Shown here: piece after piece, positions 1-6,862 of the stretch
Position numbering within the stretch: the first letter of the stretch is position 1
How the letters are laid out: each line of letters opens with the position of its first letter
Source of the DNA: an uncultured Saprospiraceae bacterium
GTDB taxonomy: Bacteria > Bacteroidota > Bacteroidia > Chitinophagales > Saprospiraceae
Reading direction: 5' to 3'
NCBI GenBank assembly: GCA_937864255.1
Contig: CALMIT010000299.1
Coordinates: 1 to 9,059, forward strand
DNA length: 9,059 nt
Program-made: the position numbers and the translations under genes
The notes under the pieces: generated by a model
Told to the model about the DNA's origin: nothing
The model's database searches: none
Seen by the model: only the letters and a program-made list of their open reading frames with translations

Positions 1-2550
1 AAAGCTGGCGAGTTTGACGCGTTGCGCTTCGCCGCCCGACAAAGTGCTGGACGACTGCCCCAACGTCACATAGCCCAGACCAACATCATTGAGCGGGCGG
101 ATTTTTTGAATAATGTCTTTTTGATCGGCAAAGAATTCGAGCGCTTCTTCCACTGTCAGATTCAGAATTTCAAAAATATTTTTGCCCTTGTAATGCACGT
201 CCAGCACTTCTTGTTTGAAGCGCTGGCCTTTGCAATCTTCGCATTCCAGGTGCACGTCAGCTAAAAATTGCATTTCAACCAAAATCTCGCCCTCGCCTTT
301 GCAGGTCTCGCAGCGGCCGCCCTCCACATTAAAAGAAAAATGTTTGGGTTGAAATCCACGGATGCGCGAAAGTTGTTGTTTTGACAAAAGATCGCGGATG
401 CTGTCGTAGGCTTTTACATACGTGACCGGATTGGAGCGCGAAGATTTTCCGATCGGGCTTTGGTTCACCATTTCCACGGCGGTTATTTTTTTCAAATCAC
501 CTTCCAAACCGATGTGGGTGCCGGGTGATTGTGCCGCGGGGTCGCCAAACTGCTTTTTGAGTGCCGGGTATAAAATCTGTTTGACCAAAGTTGTTTTACC
601 GGAGCCGGATACGCCCGTGACCACCGTCAGTGCGTTCAGCGGAATTTTTACGTCTATATTTTTCAGATTGTGCTGCCGCGCTCCTTTGATGTGGATGGCG
701 TGAACAGACTTACGGCGATTTTTGGGAATAGCAATACCCATGCTGCCTTTCATATATTTTGCCGTCAGACTGTCGGCAGCTTCTTTGTAAATCTGCTCAA
801 AAGGGCCGGCAAAAACCACTTCGCCGCCATGTCGGCCGGCGAGCGGGCCTATATCCACAAGAAAATCGGCATTTTTAATCACTTCTTCTTCGTGCTCCAC
901 GACGACCACTGTGTTGCCCAAATCGCGCAGATTTTTCAATACAGTAACCAACCTGCTAGTGTCGCGCGGGTGCAGTCCCACGCTTGGCTCGTCAAGTATA
1001 TACATCGAACTGGTCAGGTTGCTGCCGAGCGTGCGGGTGAGGTTGATGCGCTGCGTTTCGCCGCCGCTGAGCGTGTTGGAAATCCGGCTCAACGTCAGGT
1101 ATCCCAGCCCGACGTTTTTCATGAATTGCAATCGTCCGGTAATTTCCAAAAGCAGGCGCTTGGCTATTTTTTTATCAAAATCACCCAGTTCGATATTTTC
1201 AAAAAAAACGGAAAGTTCGCTGATGGGCAAATCCACCAACTCGGCAATATGCCGCCCGTTTATTTTGATGTAAGTGGCTTCGGGGCGCAGGCGATGCCCG
1301 TCGCAAATTGGGCAGTTAGTTTTTCCGCGATAACGCGCCAACATCACGCGGTTTTGAATTTTGTAGGTTTTTTCTTCCAGTTCTTTAAAAAATGCGTCTA
1401 TGCCGTAAAAATGCTCGTTGCCCGTCCACAGTAAACGGCGCTGCTCTTTACTCAAATCCTGGTAAGGTTTGTGCACCGGAAAGTCAAATTTGTGCGCCAC
1501 ATTCAAAAATTCTTCCAACCACAAACCGAATTTCTCTCCCTTCCAGCAGGCGATGGCGCCTTCATAAACCGACAGCGATGCATCGGGCACAACCTTTTCA
1601 GCGTCTATACCCATCACTTTGCCGTAACCCTCGCAAGTGGGGCAAGCGCCAAGTGAGTTATTATAGTTGAAAAGTTGTGGCGTGGGATCAGGAAATTCCA
1701 TACCATCCAATTCAAACCGATTATTAAAATATTTGGACGGCTGCCCTTCGACATCTACCAGACAAGCGCCTTCCGCTTCGTAAAAAGCGGTTTGCACCGA
1801 ATCTGCTATGCGTTTGATATTTTCTTCGTCCTCTTTTTTTACCACAAACCGGTCAATCAAAATGCTAATATTTTCGGCTTCGTAGGCGTTGAGTTTTTTA
1901 GAAAGATCGAGCAGCTTTTTATCCAAAAATTCTTCGATGTAATGTAGTTCGTCTTTCCAAACTACCCGTGTGTAACCTTTTTGCAAAAGCAAGCCAAGCT
2001 CTTGTTTCAGGCTGCGATCCTGGTATTTTACCGGCAAAGGAATACAAAGGCGAATTTTCGTTCCTTCCGGAAAACTTTGAATATAATCGGTAACGTCAGA
2101 CACCTGATGTCTCTTGACCAGTTCACCGGAAACGGGTGAATATGTTTTGCCGATGCGCGCATATAGCAGGCGCATAAAGTCATAAATTTCCGTCATCGAG
2201 CCCACCGTGGAGCGGGCGTTGCCAGTAGTTACTTTTTGTTCGATAGCAATGGCGGGACAAATTCCTTTTATAAAATCTACGTCCGGTTTTTTCATACGCC
2301 CCAAAAACTGCCGGGCATAAGCGCTCAAACTTTCCACGTAGCGCCGCTGCCCTTCGGCAAAAAGCGTGTCCATCGTAATGCTGGATTTGCCGGAGCCAGA
2401 CACGCCGGTCACTACCACCAATTTATTTTTGGGAATATGCAGCGACACGTTTTTCAGGTTGTTGGCACGTGCGCCTTTGATAAAAATCTCGTCTTTGAAT
2501 CTTTCGGTAGCCGGTTTTTCGAGTACCACATCCTTCTTTGCTGAGGCCAT
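1..2550 (-). CDS. uvrA: UvrA, excinuclease ABC subunit A (C-terminus cut by window edge)
   Basis: UvrA is the damage-sensing ATPase of nucleotide excision repair; as a dimer it finds bulky DNA lesions and loads UvrB in the cytoplasm. I translated the minus strand from the ATG at 2550 and it stays in one frame to base 1, giving 850 codons; about 90-100 residues are missing relative to the usual ~940. It has the two-ABC-cassette layout: Walker A GVSGSGKSS at residues 49-57, first signature LSGGETQRI at 494-502, Walker B YILDE ending at E521, second Walker A GVSGSGKTT at 646-654, and second signature LSGGEAQRV at 837-845. The C-terminal zinc finger is intact (C747, C750, C770, C773; CxxC-x19-CxxC). 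CxxC pairs are also present at 303/306 and 413/416, but the most N-terminal pair is replaced by F279-E-L-D282. The next in-frame codons upstream contain no ATG before a stop, so the start is well fixed. It is divergent from the sigma factor gene. Confidence 0.97.
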   Translation of the reverse strand, partial: MASAKKDVVLEKPATERFKDEIFIKGARANNLKNVSLHIPKNKLVVVTGVSGSGKSSITMDTLFAEGQRRYVESLSAYARQFLGRMKKPDVDFIKGICPAIAIEQKVTTGNARSTVGSMTEIYDFMRLLYARIGKTYSPVSGELVKRHQVSDVTDYIQSFPEGTKIRLCIPLPVKYQDRSLKQELGLLLQKGYTRVVWKDELHYIEEFLDKKLLDLSKKLNAYEAENISILIDRFVVKKEDEENIKRIADSVQTAFYEAEGACLVDVEGQPSKYFNNRFELDGMEFPDPTPQLFNYNNSLGACPTCEGYGKVMGIDAEKVVPDASLSVYEGAIACWKGEKFGLWLEEFLNVAHKFDFPVHKPYQDLSKEQRRLLWTGNEHFYGIDAFFKELEEKTYKIQNRVMLARYRGKTNCPICDGHRLRPEATYIKINGRHIAELVDLPISELSVFFENIELGDFDKKIAKRLLLEITGRLQFMKNVGLGYLTLSRISNTLSGGETQRINLTRTLGSNLTSSMYILDEPSVGLHPRDTSRLVTVLKNLRDLGNTVVVVEHEEEVIKNADFLVDIGPLAGRHGGEVVFAGPFEQIYKEAADSLTAKYMKGSMGIAIPKNRRKSVHAIHIKGARQHNLKNIDVKIPLNALTVVTGVSGSGKTTLVKQILYPALKKQFGDPAAQSPGTHIGLEGDLKKITAVEMVNQSPIGKSSRSNPVTYVKAYDSIRDLLSKQQLSRIRGFQPKHFSFNVEGGRCETCKGEGEILVEMQFLADVHLECEDCKGQRFKQEVLDVHYKGKNIFEILNLTVEEALEFFADQKDIIQKIRPLNDVGLGYVTLGQSSSTLSGGEAQRVKLASF

Positions 2551-2595
2551 TCGCGTCGGGTATTTTTTTAAATTTTCTTTTTTGAAACAAACAGC

Positions 2596-2603
2596 CAAAC
2601 TTA
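2596..2603 (-). promoter_or_regulatory. Possible -7 box of the uvrA promoter
   Basis: Read on the minus strand this is TAAGTTTG, an exact match to the Bacteroidota -7 consensus TAnnTTTG. It would place the transcript start near 2589 and give a leader of about 40 bases before the uvrA ATG. I see no good TTTG element 19-21 bases further upstream, so this is half a promoter and could be chance. Confidence 0.35.
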
Positions 2604-2653
2604 TGGTTTTCGGGGTAAAAACCGGACATCCGGGAAATTTTAAATTTTCGGGA

Positions 2654-2685
2654 TTGACATTTTGCCAAAAAGCATTTTACATTTG
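2654..2685 (+). promoter_or_regulatory. Candidate Bacteroidota-type promoter for the sigma factor gene
   Basis: TTGACA at 2654-2659 supplies the -33 TTG. Twenty-one bases after that TTG lies TACATTTG (2678-2685), an exact TAnnTTTG -7 box. The spacing is identical to that of the hsp20 promoter in this window. It would start transcription near 2692 and give an unusually long leader of about 217 bases for the sigma gene. That length is the main reason for doubt. Confidence 0.5.
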
Positions 2686-2908
2686 CAGCATCAAGCGGCA
2701 GATTATTTTACTTTTTGAATTAATTTTTTGTTAAAGGACTATCCAAATCCTGCGCCGCCCTGATAAAAACCATTACTTTGGCTTACTATTTGAAATCTTT
2801 TCTTTGTCATTTTCATTAACGTTTAATCAATTTCTAAAAAAACTGTCATTCGCCTATAAGTCATAACTTCTACACTAAACCAAAAAATATTATTCACTAA
2901 CCGTTAAA

Positions 2909-3502
2909 ATGGGTTTAGTTATGCAAGTTACGCCGTTGAATGATCAGCAATTGATTGACCGTTACCTCGCCGGTGACGAAAGAGCATTCGAAGAACTGCT
3001 CAACCGCTATCAGGAAAAAATTTACACTTCCATTTATCTTTTTGTAAAAGACGATGCTTTGGCTGAAGACATCTTTCAGGAGGTCTTTATCAAAATCATC
3101 AACACCTTGCGCGAAGGTAAATACAACCACGAAGGTAAATTCGGACAGTGGGCTATGCGCATCTCCTACAACCTTTGCGTGGATTATTTCCGCCGGGGCA
3201 AACGTCGTTCGATTGTGCAGCCTACCGAGACTTTCGACATTTTCGATGTGCTGTCGTCGAAAGATTTGAATGCGGAGCAAAATATAATTCGTAGCCAAAC
3301 CCACGATCGCATCAGGCAGTTGGTGGATATGCTGCCGCCGGAACAAAGAGAAGTTGTAATACTCAGGCATTACGCCGATATGAGCTTTAAAGAAATTGCC
3401 GCTTTGACGCGGGTGAGTATCAATACAGCGCTCGGAAGAATGCGCTACGCGCTCATCAACATCCGCAAGATGGTAGAACAGCGCGAAGTGATACTTCAGT
3501 AA
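2909..3502 (+). CDS. ECF-type RNA polymerase sigma factor (sigma-70 family)
   Basis: This 197-residue protein directs RNA polymerase to a specific promoter set; the regulon cannot be read from the sequence. It has the two-domain layout of ECF sigma factors. Region 2 spans about residues 27-99, with AEDIFQEVFIKI at 52-63 (core-binding and -10-recognition helices) followed by a basic stretch, RRGKRR. A linker with TFDIFDVL follows, then region 4 at about 130-188, whose helix-turn-helix starts at SFKEIAALT (159-167) and continues through the well-conserved INTALGRMRYALINIRK. Length is normal for the group. Two in-frame ATGs, at 2909 and 2921, are possible starts; neither has a clear Shine-Dalgarno sequence, and I kept the first. 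No anti-sigma factor gene is adjacent: the next plus-strand gene, after a strong terminator, is hsp20. This suggests it is not controlled by a co-encoded membrane anti-sigma, as many Bacteroidota ECFs are. Family assignment is secure; specific role unknown. Confidence 0.93.
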   Translation: MGLVMQVTPLNDQQLIDRYLAGDERAFEELLNRYQEKIYTSIYLFVKDDALAEDIFQEVFIKIINTLREGKYNHEGKFGQWAMRISYNLCVDYFRRGKRRSIVQPTETFDIFDVLSSKDLNAEQNIIRSQTHDRIRQLVDMLPPEQREVVILRHYADMSFKEIAALTRVSINTALGRMRYALINIRKMVEQREVILQ

Positions 3503-3541
3503 TCAGGAAATACCCCCTAACCAAATAAGTAACCCCCTTTT

Positions 3542-3581
3542 GCCGTGACACGGATACGTTCGTGCCACGGCTTCTTTTTTT
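3542..3581 (+). terminator. Rho-independent terminator after the sigma factor gene
   Basis: Left arm 3542-3552 pairs with right arm 3561-3571 over 11 positions with a single A/C mismatch, around an 8-base loop. The arms are GC-rich (GCCGTG with CACGGC at the base) and are followed at once by a T-rich run (TTC then seven T). It lies 40 bases after the sigma stop codon and separates that gene from the hsp20 promoter. Confidence 0.9.
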
Positions 3582-3614
3582 GACCAAAGTCATTTTATTT
3601 ATTGATCTAATCCA

Positions 3615-3646
3615 TTGAAGCTACCTTCGGTAGGCGAGTACTTTTG
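3615..3646 (+). promoter_or_regulatory. Bacteroidota-type promoter of hsp20-usp
   Basis: TTG at 3615-3617 is followed after 21 bases by TACTTTTG at 3639-3646, an exact TAnnTTTG -7 box. Transcription would begin near 3653, leaving a leader of about 30 bases before the hsp20 ATG at 3684. This is the clearest promoter in the window. Its spacer contains a small perfect inverted repeat (3621-3633) that could be an operator. No CIRCE element (TTAGCACTC-N9-GAGTGCTAA) is present. Confidence 0.75.
3621..3633. repeat. Inverted repeat inside the hsp20 promoter spacer
   Basis: CTACC, a 3-base centre TTC, then GGTAG: five perfectly paired positions lying between the -33 and -7 elements. The position is where a repressor would block polymerase, but the repeat is short and only one copy is seen. 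Confidence 0.4.
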
Positions 3647-3683
3647 TAGTAATAATTGATTGATCATTTAAAAAACTTCTATC

Positions 3684-4133
3684 ATGTTCCGCAACAGCAT
3701 TCGCAACCGTTCTTTCGACTGGATGGGCGATAAGTATGCGCCCGTCATTGACCCTGACCACTTTTTGGGTCGCAGTGCTTTTGATATTCCGTGGGATACT
3801 ACAAAACCTGCCGCCAATTTGAAAAAAGAAGACGGAAGGTTTACGCTACAAATAGCTGTGCCGGGGTTTTCAAAAGAGGAAATAGAAGTGAGTTTAAAAG
3901 GAAATACTTTGATTGTAAAAGGCGAAAAGTCAAAATCAGAAGAGGTAAAAGACGAAAATTTTGTACTCAGTGAATTCAATATGCAGAAGTTTGCAAGGCG
4001 TTTTAAATTAAGTCGCAATCTTAAAAAAGAAGTAATAGAGGCAGAATGCAAAAATGGAATTTTGACTGTCCGGTTTGAACTAGAAGACGCCGGCGGGCGT
4101 CATAAGCCAAGCCGGATTATCGAAATATTTTAA
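3684..4133 (+). CDS. Hsp20 / alpha-crystallin family small heat shock protein
   Basis: This 149-residue protein is an ATP-independent holdase that binds unfolding proteins in the cytoplasm until the ATP-dependent chaperones can refold them. An N-terminal arm of about 42 residues is rich in Arg, Phe and Trp. The alpha-crystallin domain follows at about 43-134, with the characteristic AVPGFSKEEIEVSL segment (58-71), NTLIVKGE (74-81) and the signature NGILTV (124-129). The C-terminal tail carries an I-x-I motif (I146-E-I148), which in this family docks into neighbouring subunits to build oligomers. Length is typical. The start at 3684 lies about 30 bases after the predicted transcript start. The usp gene follows after only 35 bases with no terminator or promoter visible between them, so the two are probably one transcript. 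Confidence 0.95.
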   Translation: MFRNSIRNRSFDWMGDKYAPVIDPDHFLGRSAFDIPWDTTKPAANLKKEDGRFTLQIAVPGFSKEEIEVSLKGNTLIVKGEKSKSEEVKDENFVLSEFNMQKFARRFKLSRNLKKEVIEAECKNGILTVRFELEDAGGRHKPSRIIEIF

Positions 4134-4168
4134 AAACTGATTTTTTCACTCTCGGAAAACTACCTAAA

Positions 4169-5065
4169 ATGGCAAACAGACAATTTTCTACCGCAATGGT
4201 AGCGCTGGATCTCAGCAAACTGGACGAAAAATTGATTCGATATGCAAAGTTTATCGGATCAAAAATGGATGTTAAAAAATTTTACTTCATCCACATAGTG
4301 CCGGATTTTTCTACCATAAAAAATCTTGACCTTGATTTTTCAAAAAAATTCGCCCCGGAAATACCTGCCGACGAAGCCGCGCTGAAAAAATTAGAAACCG
4401 AAGTAAAAAATATATTCGGCCCTGCTCCGGAGACAGATTATGAATGTATGGTGGTGGAAGGAAAACCCTACCAGCAATTATTGCATTGGGCAGAACTTAA
4501 AAACGCAGATTTGGTGATTGTGGGCAAAAAAGAAATCAGCGAAGGCAGCGGCATACACGCCAAACGCGTGGCGCGTAATCTCAAAAATGCTTCCGTACTT
4601 TTTGTAACGCCTGATAGCAGGGAAAAAGTCGAAAAAATACTCGTACCGATTGATTATTCCGAAAATTCGGCGCGCGCGTTAAAGTTTGCAAAAAGCATTG
4701 CCCTCAATGAAAGTCTGGCAAAAATAACGGCGGGTTATGTGGTGGATTTTCCACCGACGGGCTATCATCTCAATGAAGAGGAATACCACAGTTTTAATCA
4801 AATGTTGCTGGATACCGCCAAGACTTCCTATTCGGAGTTTTTATCGCGTTATGAGATAAATGAAGCGGGTACAACTTATAAAATCATGGAAAACGCTTGG
4901 CACAATATAGCCGGCGCTATAAGCGAATATGCGGATGCGGGCGATTTTGACCTCTTGATCATCGGCGCGAAGGGGCACACGCCTTTCGAAGCTTTTATGT
5001 TTGGTAGCGTGACGGAAAAGATAGTGGGTCAAAAAAGTAAGACGCCGATACTTGTAGTGAGGTAA
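4169..5065 (+). CDS. Universal stress protein with two tandem UspA domains
   Basis: This 298-residue cytoplasmic protein is made of two UspA-type alpha/beta domains in tandem. The family acts in stress survival; many members bind ATP, but the exact output is usually unknown. Domain 1 (about residues 5-147) begins with the usual strand ending in Asp (VALD, D14). Where the nucleotide loop should be it has GKKEISEGSG (119-128), which lacks the motif. Domain 2 (about 154-298) starts ILVPID (D162) and ends with an intact G-x2-G-x9-G(S/T) loop: G266, G269, G279, S280. This predicts that only the second domain binds ATP. Length is normal for a tandem Usp. It follows hsp20 by 35 bases and ends before a strong hairpin terminator, giving a compact two-gene stress unit. 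Confidence 0.93.
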   Translation: MANRQFSTAMVALDLSKLDEKLIRYAKFIGSKMDVKKFYFIHIVPDFSTIKNLDLDFSKKFAPEIPADEAALKKLETEVKNIFGPAPETDYECMVVEGKPYQQLLHWAELKNADLVIVGKKEISEGSGIHAKRVARNLKNASVLFVTPDSREKVEKILVPIDYSENSARALKFAKSIALNESLAKITAGYVVDFPPTGYHLNEEEYHSFNQMLLDTAKTSYSEFLSRYEINEAGTTYKIMENAWHNIAGAISEYADAGDFDLLIIGAKGHTPFEAFMFGSVTEKIVGQKSKTPILVVR

Positions 5066-5084
5066 AATTGCATTTTCAAAAATG

Positions 5085-5127
5085 ATAAAACGGCGGCAGG
5101 TCGTACTTTCTGCTGCCGTTTTATTTC
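5085..5127. terminator. Bidirectional terminator between convergent genes
   Basis: Arms 5085-5099 and 5110-5124 pair over 15 positions with one G/T wobble, around a 10-base loop. The outer part of the stem is A-rich on the left and T-rich on the right, with a GC-rich inner part, so the hairpin can act for the plus-strand usp gene and for the minus-strand gene arriving from the other side. Confidence 0.88.
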
Positions 5128-5155
5128 AAATCGACATCTTAAAGCAAAAATGACG

Positions 5156-5180
5156 TTAAAAATCAAAACTGATTTTTTAA
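5156..5180. repeat. AT-rich inverted repeat at the 3' end of the minus-strand gene
   Basis: TTAAAAATCA and TGATTTTTTAA face each other across a 4-base loop with one extra T. The repeat overlaps the stop codon of the 465-residue gene. It may help end that transcript, but with almost no GC pairs it is weak compared with the hairpin at 5085-5127. Confidence 0.35.
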
Positions 5181-6574
5181 AAACCTAATTGGCTCAGCAA
5201 CCACTCTTTTTCAGTCAGGATTTCTTCATTTTCAATTTGCTGCCGCAAGTCGCTGACGCTCTTTTTCGAGTAATAATTCAGCCCGGTAAGTTTTTGAGTA
5301 TAGCGAACGATATTCAGATAATTGTCGCGATGGTAGCCGATGACGTGTTTGCGCGAGATAAACTTTTTCATCGCTTCAAGATGACTTTGGAGCAGATCGA
5401 ATTCGTCCAGTTCATAATAAATTTTTAAGGCCAGGGTTTTTGTCGCCAGACTAAAAAGCACGTCGCGATAGTTTGCCTTTTGCAATAGTTTCATTGCAGT
5501 ATCATAGTTTTTTCGGCTGTACTCGAGGCGCGCAAGATTGAAACTGAAAATGCTCTCTCGGTATCTTTTTTCAAGGCTATTTTTATAACTGTAAATAAAA
5601 TCTTCGGCCCAAGAGAAGTCGCCGGTTTTGATGGCAGCCACCACAATGTTGTAGTAAGTAAAACGGGAAAGCAAGCCGTTGTCCAGCAAAGTGCCCGTGC
5701 GCAAACCTTCTTTGTACAATTCCAAAACTTCGGGAAAGAAAAGTTGGTTGCCCTCATTTAGCTTGCGCACACAATAATTGATAGCCAAAAGGTGCAATTC
5801 ATGCAGTTCTTCAGGCGGAAAACTGCCCGCTTTTTCAAAAAGACTTTTTTTAAACTGCCTGAAATGCTGCTCTTCGCGGTGCCCCGACAAAGTGAGATAA
5901 GCAAAATAATAAACGCCGACGGAAGGATGCGCGATCAATTCTTTTTGTTCAATATAATTAATGATTTCATTTAAAAATCCGATTTCAAAATGCGTCTTGT
6001 AAACAGCTTTATTATTGAGCAACATGCAAATTTGGCGGAGTTTTTTTGAAAGATAAATCAAATCAAGATCATCCGAAAGCGCTTGTAAATCCGCCGCATT
6101 GAGCAGGTGCTGCTCCGTATCAAATTTGAATTCGTGAAAGCGCAAATTGTATTGCCATTCGAGTCTGGCTACGTTTTCAAAAGTATCCTTTTCCAATATT
6201 TGCCTGGATTGCCGTACGACGCGCAGTGCATTGTCCGTGAGTCCGTGTGCCTGGTATGCTTCCGCCAGGTGTTGTTTGAGCAATAATTTATCAGGTAAAA
6301 TGTGCTGCAAGCTCAAAAACTGCTCCACCAACCTGAAAAAATAGCTGAGCAAAAGACGGAAATTTTGATCGTGAAAATCCTGACCCGGGTAAGCAAAAGC
6401 GAAAGCAGCTTCTTTTTGCAATCCCTGCTTTTTTTCATTTTTCACCAGCCAATCGTACAGGCGCGTCACGTCTTCCCTTTGATTAAAAAAAGGTGACCGG
6501 ATAAATTTTTCAAAACTTTTCAACTCCACCGGACGCAGGCGCTCCCACACTTTGATCAAAAGGGTATCTTCCAT
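5177..6574 (-). CDS. Uncharacterised 465-residue all-helical (TPR-like) protein
   Basis: I do not recognise a named function. The protein has no signal peptide and no membrane segment, so it is probably cytoplasmic. It is dominated by amphipathic helices rich in Leu, Tyr, Phe, Lys and Glu, with helix pairs reminiscent of TPR or other alpha-solenoid folds (for example the stretches around residues 100-125 and 340-370), though no clean TPR consensus is visible. The N-terminus has a distinctive block, ELKSFEKFIRSPFFNQ (17-32), and an aromatic helix, NFRLLLSYFFRLVEQFL (71-87). I recall similar 'KFVRSPYFN' openings in conserved hypothetical proteins of Saprospiraceae and related Bacteroidota; this is memory, not a search. 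The gene stands alone, convergent with usp and divergent from the secreted-protein gene. The ATG at 6574 has no alternative start nearby. Real gene: confident; function: unknown. Confidence 0.85.
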   Translation of the reverse strand: MEDTLLIKVWERLRPVELKSFEKFIRSPFFNQREDVTRLYDWLVKNEKKQGLQKEAAFAFAYPGQDFHDQNFRLLLSYFFRLVEQFLSLQHILPDKLLLKQHLAEAYQAHGLTDNALRVVRQSRQILEKDTFENVARLEWQYNLRFHEFKFDTEQHLLNAADLQALSDDLDLIYLSKKLRQICMLLNNKAVYKTHFEIGFLNEIINYIEQKELIAHPSVGVYYFAYLTLSGHREEQHFRQFKKSLFEKAGSFPPEELHELHLLAINYCVRKLNEGNQLFFPEVLELYKEGLRTGTLLDNGLLSRFTYYNIVVAAIKTGDFSWAEDFIYSYKNSLEKRYRESIFSFNLARLEYSRKNYDTAMKLLQKANYRDVLFSLATKTLALKIYYELDEFDLLQSHLEAMKKFISRKHVIGYHRDNYLNIVRYTQKLTGLNYYSKKSVSDLRQQIENEEILTEKEWLLSQLGF

Positions 6575-6862
6575 GCAGTTTTTTAAAAATTAAAATTATT
6601 CGGTTGCAAAAATTCTTCTGGACAAAGAACATAAAAATCAATTTCAAATTCTATACACATTTTTCAAATCAACTTAAAACAAAGGAATACTTCAAAATAA
6701 TGCTGATTTTTTATTCTACAATTGCCCGATAAAGTATTTGTAAGAAGTTTTCATTCATGCCACTTTTGTACCGTGCAAATTGAATTTCACAAAACAGCTT
6801 TAAAAATCACAGGCATGCCCAAAGAATCGAACCGTTTTTTTTTATTTAAACTTTTTACACCC
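6575..6862. other. Divergent intergenic region
   Basis: This AT-rich spacer lies between the 465-residue gene (minus) and the secreted-protein gene (plus). A good plus-strand promoter sits at 6737-6768. For the minus gene I see only imperfect boxes: TTCCTTTG at 6687-6680 and TTATTTTG at 6700-6693, each one base off TAnnTTTG and without a well-spaced -33 element. No RNA gene or hairpin terminator is visible. Confidence 0.5.
6737..6768 (+). promoter_or_regulatory. Candidate promoter of the secreted-protein gene
   Basis: TTTG at 6737-6740, a 20-base spacer, then CACTTTTG at 6761-6768, which differs from TAnnTTTG only in its first base. The predicted transcript start near 6775 gives a leader of about 88 bases to the preferred ATG at 6863, or about 40 bases to the upstream ATG at 6815. 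Confidence 0.55.

Larger units (their letters stand above)
2551..2908. other. Divergent intergenic region between uvrA and the sigma factor gene
   Basis: This AT-rich stretch of about 360 bases contains no ORF that looks coding. It holds a possible -7 box for uvrA (2596-2603, minus) and a better candidate promoter pointing at the sigma gene (2654-2685, plus). The roughly 220 bases between that promoter and the sigma ATG hold T-rich tracts and two AT-rich near-palindromes (2815-2827 and 2897-2909), but no strong hairpin or terminator. A weaker plus-strand alternative is TTTG at 2777-2780 with TTTCTTTG at 2799-2806, where both spacing and sequence are off consensus. Confidence 0.6.

Noticed and set aside
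670..1434. A 254-codon plus-strand ORF inside uvrA
   Set aside because: It lies antisense to well-conserved UvrA ABC cassette sequence (first signature and Walker B). Its translation is low in recognisable motifs, and it is explained by the codon use of uvrA.
1..2550. Possible frameshift or pseudogene status of uvrA
   Set aside because: The start at 2550 and the second ABC signature at bases 16-42 are in the same frame, and all segments I translated between them give continuous UvrA sequence.
3112..3140. Direct repeat of CGAAGGTAAAT (3112-3122 and 3130-3140) in the sigma gene
   Set aside because: The copies are 18 bases apart and in frame, encoding EGK-Y and EGK-F within a conserved region of the protein. 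This is coding similarity, not a regulatory or mobile repeat.
2915..3370. A 151-codon minus-strand ORF opposite the sigma factor gene
   Set aside because: The plus frame is a clear ECF sigma factor; the antisense frame has no recognisable content.
4133..5178. Shared 14-mer AAAACTGATTTTTT at 4133-4146 and 5165-5178
   Set aside because: It is low in complexity and AT-rich, has only two copies, and there is no shared flanking sequence. Both lie next to stop codons, where AT-rich sequence is common here.
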